From the NCBI GenBank assembly GCA_030407085.1, contig CM059584.1, positions 3,157,501 to 3,221,500 of the forward strand: 64,000 nucleotides of DNA, read 5' to 3'. Both the position numbers and the translations under genes were made by a program. The notes beneath the pieces were generated by a model. It saw only the letters and a program-made list of their open reading frames with translations. It made no database searches and had not been told where the DNA came from. The DNA is from Trichopria drosophilae (lineage: Eukaryota > Arthropoda > Insecta > Hymenoptera > Diapriidae). This document shows, in pieces, positions 57,830-64,000 of this stretch (its first letter is position 1; every line of letters starts with the position of its first letter).

Positions 57830-58670
57830 TAGTGATTTTTCAATTTTACCTTTAAAAGTTCATGTTTTAAGCTTTCAAAAAAGGGTTTCAAAAAATGCTA
57901 AAAAAGCAATTCTTTCGCAATGAGACTTGAAGATTCAATAAACATAAGAATTTTTAGAAAAACAAGAATCGACTTTTTGTTTTGTTACCCAGTGTAATAG
58001 CGTTTATTCATATTTGTATTCTCCCTTTCTATTATAATACTTTGTGGATTGTACCTGACAGTTTTCTCTCTCATTAAGCCCATAGTATAAATTCCACAAA
58101 GGAAAAACCTAAATTCTTTCTAAATAAAATTTAAGGCGTCCATCTCTCAAATATAAGCCGCATTCATCATTTTAATAAAAAACCAATTCTTCCAGGAGCA
58201 GCCCAATTAAAAATTAACTTTCATAATATTAAATTCATTAGATGTATCAAAATTTTAGTTATTACTTTCTACTATTACATGAAATTTAAGACCCATATTG
58301 GAAAAATTAGTACTTCGGACTTTCGACATAAGAATTAAATTCATCAGTGGAATTTGATGGGGAGCTCAAATATGGACATACTCTGTTAAAAATGTCTGTA
58401 GCAAATTCCCGAAATAGAAAAAGAAGTTTTTTTATCGTTACAATTTCAAAATGTTACGAAACAGAGTTTAGTAATTTTCTGAAATATTTTGTTAATTTTC
58501 TAAAAAGTTTTGGTAATTTTCTGACATTTTTTCCTATTTTTTTAAAAATGTTTCTTAATTTTGTATCGGAAAATTCCGAAACGGCAACAGTAAAAAATTT
58601 CAGTTACCTATTTCAAAAAATTATTAGAAAAATTTACATTCAGCTGTTTAAAAGCGTTATAAAATCAGAT
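57830..58670 (+). repeat. CACTATTAATAGTG module remainder plus LINE scrap
   Basis: Continues the module broken by the TTAA element; parallels 47.3-48.15 kb. The RT scrap is near 58,200-58,310, and the 21-bp unit tract near 58,470-58,540. Confidence 0.55.
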
Positions 58671-59005
58671 CCGCCGCCTTACTTTTCCCTTATATGCGGC
58701 AATATGCAGCTATCTGGTTGTCTGGGCTGTTAGAAATTTCTCTAATAATTTTCTGAAATAGCAACTGAAGTTTTTTGCTGTTACCGTTTCAGAATTTTAC
58801 GAAACAAAATTAAGAAATACTTTCAAACAATTAGGAAAAAATGTCAGAAAATTACCAAAATATTTCAGAAATTACTAAACTCTGTTTCGTAAAATTATGA
58901 AACCGTAACGATAAAAAAAACTTGGGTTACTCTTTCAGGAAATTGCTACAGAAATTTTTAACCGCGTATGTTGATGTTTCAGCTCCCCATCAAATTCCAG
59001 TGATA
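58340..59005. repeat. Inverted pair of LINE-scrap modules around a MITE end
   Basis: 58,340-58,668 and 58,735-59,005 are inverted copies meeting at a 55-bp MITE right end (58,671-58,725, ending TTGTCTGG). Confidence 0.6.
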
Positions 59006-59290
59006 TTAAATATCAATGATTAAAATTAATAATAAGTAAAATCGTCATCAAGAAAATCATTATCATAACACAAAGGTGTGAAATCACTATAATAAAGAGC
59101 CGCATAGGATTCTATATATTGCTTCACATACGTTTTTGTGATATTCGATGTTTCCCCTTTATTTTTAAACAGTTTGTATTTTTTTGCGGTCATAGTAGCC
59201 ATTTGTATTAAAATAAATTGTACTTGCGATATGTTTTGAAATTATCTATTTTTTCTTATTTTTAGTTTTTCGAACAATAGCAAATTATTT
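59006..59290. other. Stretch without a recognised feature
   Basis: AT-rich, no partner found in the window. Confidence 0.35.
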
Positions 59291-61600
59291 TTTACATTCA
59301 AATGACATGAAGTTAAACGAATCAGTTTTAAAGGCGGCTTATATATGAGATAAGGGTGTCGGAAATTTCATTTACAAGGAATTTATGTTTTTCCTTTACA
59401 TATAATATAAATTTATACTAGGGGTTTTAATGAGAGAGAAAACTTCCAGGTAAAATACACAACCGATTATAATAGAAAGGTGGGATACAAATATGAAAAA
59501 AAAACCTATTACACTGGGTAACAAAAAAATGTCAATTCTTGTTTATTTATATTAAATTATATCATATTAAAATTCTTATGTTTATTGAATCTTCAAGTCT
59601 CAATGAACAAAAAAAGAAGTTACAAACCTTTTTTCATTCGGTAGGTCCGTGCAAATCGAGATGAAAGTGCGAAAAATTGCTTTTTTAGCATTTTTTGTGA
59701 ACTTTTAAACAAAAAATTGAAAAATCACTATTAATAGTGGGGGAATTTAATTTATTAAGCACCTCAAAAAAAAGCAGTGGTGACACGAACTGATAGAAAA
59801 CGATTTTCGATGATCATATTTTTCTTTAACTGATCCCATTATGGTTTATGTAGTTGCTGATGATGAAATCTTAAGAAATTCAAAATGGTGAACACAATAT
59901 GGCAGACTGAATTAAAAATATTAGGCGAACTCGCTTGAAATTTGTTACTCGGATATTTTTGTGGTTGCTAATCACTATTTAAAATTCAAAATGGCAGATC
60001 TAATATGGCGACCGAAATATTTATAATTTACTCAAATTTCTTTATGATTTTGTTACCCAAGAGATTTCGAAGTCTCTGATTACAAATTTAAAATTTATTT
60101 TTCGATACAGGTAAAAATTAAGAAGGATATAGTTTTTTAACATCAATTGTATTTTATTCCATTAAAGCTATAGTATTTGATAAACATTTTTATAAAATAC
60201 AACACTTAATATTATTTATCATAAGAAAATTCATACAAAAATTAAAACTTAAATATCAGGGTAAAAAACTAAATATCAGAAAAGAATTACTTCCGTATAA
60301 GATAAATAATTTCGGAGATGAATACGAATCTTCAAATTGAGTAATATGTATCCTTACGAGGCATTAACAGATTATTAATATGACTCTGAAATTTGCTACA
60401 GATACAATTTTAACGCCCCATTATTAAAATTCACAAAAACGACGATTATAGTTCCTCCATTATTAATAGTGATTATTTAATTTTTCGTCGATAAGTTCAT
60501 GTTTTAAGGTTTCATTTGAACCCACTAGAAATTTGTATCACGTCGTATTTTTGACACATTAGTATTAAAAAAATGCTAAAAAACAATTTTTTCGAACTTT
60601 TATCAAGATTTTCATGGGACTGACCGAATCAAAGAAAGGTTTGAAACCTCTTTTTTGTTCAATGAGACCTAAAGATTCAATAAACATAAGATTTTCAAGA
60701 TAAAGAAGAATCGACTTTTTGTTTGTTACCCAGTGTTATCGTCACCTGAATTCGTGCGACAAATTGTTGCCAAATGTATCCTTTAAGGTTCCAAATTATT
60801 ATTTAATGTCAAAAACCTTCATTTTTTAGCGCTGTAAAAGTAACCCTTTTGTTATGATATTATACCAAAATTGAACATTTTTAGGGGTTATACACGACTG
60901 ACCTAATTGTATAACAAAATACATTGTTACCTAATTATGACTTAATTTTTCTCAAATAACTACCGATAGCTTGCTTTTCTTCCTTTAAAATAATCGAATC
61001 GTCAGGAAAATTGAAGTAAAATATCATGACATGCGTTTGAAACTGAAAATAAAACACTTCATAAATTGTTAAATATCCATTAACACCTAATAAACGCGAA
61101 AAAAGATCATAACCGTCACTTACAATATAGTAACAAAAAAGTGATAAATGTTGTTACATGTTACACATCAGTTAATAAACATTAATTGTCAATAAATTTC
61201 GTTGAAAATCAATATCATTACCAGAATGTGCGTATTTAAAATCTGAAAATGCATTCACTGCGAAAATGAAATCTTTAGAATCGTTGTTTACGCGTAAAAA
61301 AAAGCTTAAGACGCAATGTAAAATGATACTTAAACATTCCTGATTCTTTGCAAATAAAAATCTACAAAAATGTACAAATTTACATTGAGAACATTCAGCT
61401 TGAAACGACCATTAGCTGGAAGTCTTAGAGTCAATTGGTCGTTGACAAATATTATTTAGTGGTTAAATGTTAATGGGAATTGTTATTATTTTGTGTTCGT
61501 ACTACTATATAGGTCGTTGATATTTCTAAACACTGTGTAAAGTTTTATTTCAGATTTACTCTGAAAAGCGAATTTCAAGTCGGCCGCCTATTTTCAGCAT
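59291..61600. repeat. Inverted palindrome module plus R1 copy 3 (uninterrupted)
   Basis: 59.29-59.76 kb is the reverse complement of 28.8-29.15 kb, with CACTATTAATAGTG at 59,726-59,739. R1 copy 3 follows to about 61,600. It provides the empty sites for the CACGGTG transposon (near 60,853) and for the insertion at 45,362 (near 60,107). Confidence 0.65.
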
Positions 61601-61604
61601 CATC

Positions 61605-62366
61605 AGAATTACTTCCGTATTAGATAAAGAATTTCGGAGATCAATACGAATCTTCAAATTGAGTAAAATGTATCCGTACGAGGCATTAACAGATTATTAA
61701 TATGCCTCTGAAATTTGCTACAGATACAATTATAACGCCCAGTTATTAAAATTTACGAAAACGACCATTATAGTTCTTCCACTATTAATAGTGATTTTTT
61801 CATTTTTCGTTGGAAAGTTCAAGTTTCAAGGTTTGATTTAAACCCTACTACAAATTTGTATCACGTCGCATTTTTGACACATAAGGATTAAAAAAAATGC
61901 TAAAATAGTAGTTTTCGATACAAGGGCGTATGCGTAAAGAACTTTACACACACACGCGTGTGCCGAAATATTGTTTACGTACGACTTTTTCGTGCGTAAA
62001 GTATAATCGAGTGCGTAAAGTTTACTTTACGCACAAGTTTACTTTGCGCACCGAAAAGACGTACATAAAGGCAATTTTTTCGCACTTACCTCGATTTGCA
62101 TGGAACTGTCCGCATGACAAAGGTTTGTAACCTATTTTTTTGTTCACTGAGACCTAAAGAATAGACTTTTTTTTCGTCACCCTGTGTTACCGTTACCTTA
62201 ACTTGTGAGACAAATTGTTGCCAAATTCATCTTCTAAGATATCAAATTATTATTTAATGTGAAAAACCTTCATTTTTTCAGTGCGGTAAAAGTAACGGTT
62301 TTTGTTCTGATATGATTGTTTTTTACGGTTATTCACGACCGATCTAACTGTATAATAAAATGCTAC
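61605..62366. repeat. R1-variant segment with insertion
   Basis: Joined abruptly at 61,605 to R1 copy 3. It parallels 46.09-46.69 and 55.41-55.98 kb except for the insertion at 61,905-62,067. The palindrome is at 61,780-61,793. Confidence 0.6.
61905..62067. mobile_element. 163-bp insertion with GTGCGTAAAG palindromes
   Basis: Absent from the matching sites near 46,390 and 55,680, where the flanks run straight from TGCTAAAA into GGCAATTTT. It contains several GTGCGTAAAG / CTTTACGCAC words, including a perfect 10-bp-arm palindrome at 62,011-62,034. Confidence 0.7.
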
Positions 62367-62719
62367 CCGGACAGCCAGATCTGCTGCATATTTCCGCATA
62401 TATAAGGAAAAAGTCAGGCGGCGAATATGTCGACAGAAATACGGATTACGCGTCATCACACAGATAGCAAATGTGCTGTTTGTGACGAGATTCTGACGCA
62501 TTTCTGCCGAAGAGACTAAAAGGGTCGCCGAGGGGATTAAAGACCCTTTTAATCTCTTCGTCATAAATGCGTCAGAATCGTTGCAGACTAGTCTGCAGGG
62601 GAGAATTTCCAGAAAATTTTCTGTCTGTGTGATGACGCATAATCCGTATTTCTGCCGACATATTCGGCGCCAGACTTTTCCCTTATATGCGGCAATATGC
62701 AGCAGATATGGCTGTCTGG
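62367..62719. mobile_element. Foldback MITE, CCCAGACAGCC family, full length
   Basis: The ends CCGGACAGCC and GGCTGTCTGG flank a self-complementary interior with the same central inverted pair as the other copies. Confidence 0.8.
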
Positions 62720-62724
62720 GTGAA

Positions 62725-64000
62725 TAGTGATTAGCAACCTCACAAATATCCGAGTAACAAGTTTCAAGCGAGTTCGCAAAATATTTTTAATTTTATCTGC
62801 CACATTGGGTCTGTCATTTTGAATTTCTTGAGTCTAATTTTCCATTCGCCATCAGCAACTATAAAAACCACAATGAGACCAGTTAAAAAAAAAATCTGAA
62901 TATGTTCTTGTCACAGCTATTTCCTTTTTTTGGGACGTGCTTCATAAATAAAATTCCCCCACTATTAATAGTGATTTTTCAATTTTACCTTTAAAAGTTC
63001 ATGTTTTAAGCTTTCATAAAAGGGTTTCAAAAAATGCTAAAAAAACAATTTTTTCGCACTTTCATTTGGATTTGCATTGAACTGGCCGATTCAAAAAAGG
63101 TTTGCAACCTCTTTTTTTGTTCACTGAGACTTGAAGATTCAATAAACATAAATATTTATTATATGTTTATTCATATTTGTATCCTCCCGTTCTATTATAA
63201 TGCTTAGTGGATTGTACCTGAGAGTTTTCTCTCTCATTAAGCGCCTAGTATAAATTCCACAAAGGAAAAATCTAAATTCTTTCTCAATAATATTTACGAC
63301 GTCCATCTCTCAAATATAAGCCGCATTCATAATTTTAATAAAAAACCAATTCTTCCAGGAACAGCCCAATTAAAAATTAACTTGCACAATATTAAATTTA
63401 GTGGATGTATCAAAATTGTAGTGATTACTTTCTACTATGACATGAAGTTTAAGACCCATATTGGAAAAATTAGTACTTCGGACTTTCGACATAAGAATAT
63501 AAATTCATAACTGGAATTTGATAGGGAGCTCAAATATGGACATACTCCGTTAAAAATGTCTGTAGCAACTTCCCGAAAGAGAAAAAGAAGTTTTTTTTAT
63601 CGTTACAATTTTAGAATTTTACGAAACAGAGTTTAGTAATTTTCTGAAATATTTTGGTAATTTTCTAAAAAGTTTTGGTATTTTTCTGACATTTTTTCCT
63701 AGTTTTTAAAAATGTTTCTTAATTTTGTATCGGAAAATTCCGAAACGGCAACAGTAAATAGCTTCAGTTACCTATTTCAGAAAATTATTCGAAAAATTTC
63801 TAACAGTGTACATTCAGCTGTTTAAAAGCGTCATAAAATCAGATCCGAATTATGCCAGTTTTATCTATTATACTAAAAATGAAAATCTGAACCTTAAAGA
63901 AATAATCTAGTGTTATTCTTTTAGGTTTACCCTGAGGCCATATAAGTAGTAGGATGAAAATTATTCTTTCGTCTCTTGTTAAAGGCTAGAAGACAGTTCT
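62725..64000 (+). repeat. CACTATTAATAGTG module, LINE scrap and start of the downstream repeat
   Basis: The palindrome is at 62,960-62,973, the RT scrap near 63,360-63,480 and the 21-bp tract near 63,640-63,700. The window ends inside the downstream half. Confidence 0.6.

Noticed and set aside
1..64000. tRNA or rRNA genes
   Set aside because: None could be recognised by eye; a covariance search (tRNAscan-SE) would be needed to exclude them.

Overview
This window looks like transposon-dense intergenic DNA from an invertebrate nuclear genome, most likely an insect. It is AT-rich and holds no prokaryote-style operon and no recognisable active host gene. It is packed with decayed elements of typical animal families: Penelope-like elements (PLE) with GIY-YIG domains, Helitron helicase, a mariner-type element, Ty3/gypsy, a non-LTR retrotransposon (LINE) and many short inverted-repeat elements (MITEs). 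The species cannot be named from the sequence.

Layout. 0.5-1 kb: C-terminal scrap of a Helitron helicase. 1.5-2.8 kb: first copy of a dispersed repeat carrying a reverse-transcriptase scrap. 4.75-9.89 kb: a PLE arranged as a foldback with arms of about 1.8 kb. 11.25-12.23 kb: a broken copy of the host splicing-factor gene RED/IK. 12.88-16.73 kb: a second PLE family, again as two inverted copies, with a well-formed hammerhead ribozyme motif at one end and two MITE insertions inside. 17-19.9 kb: MITEs, hairpins and repeats. 19.944-23.189 kb: a DDE transposon with ~126-bp terminal inverted repeats (TIRs) beginning CACGGTG, a 4-bp target duplication and a RAG1/Transib/Chapaev-like transposase; the unoccupied site survives near 60.85 kb. 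33.5-37.65 kb: gypsy and LINE remnants. 41.5-43.3 kb: a Helitron helicase. 49.762-52.192 kb: a mariner-type transposon with a DD41D triad and its empty site elsewhere in the window. 56.578-57.825 kb: a TTAA-flanked element holding a DEDD exonuclease fragment.

From about 18.7 kb to the end the background is a mosaic of repeated modules in both orientations. Embedded in it is a multicopy family of one unrecognised gene. There are two intact 202-codon copies (30,487-31,095 and 52,979-53,587), one slightly truncated copy (25,198-25,791), one nonsense copy on the minus strand (39,208-39,816), one 5'-truncated copy (49,087-49,488) and a 3' scrap (41,022-41,092). The protein is basic, arginine-rich and probably coiled-coil, and I cannot assign it a function. 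It is the best candidate here for something undescribed.

Because large blocks are duplicated, several insertions can be read against their own empty sites inside this window. That gives unusually firm boundaries and target-site duplications. Nearly all transposon proteins carry frameshifts, stops or altered catalytic residues, so the picture is of accumulation and decay rather than a working operon or pathway.
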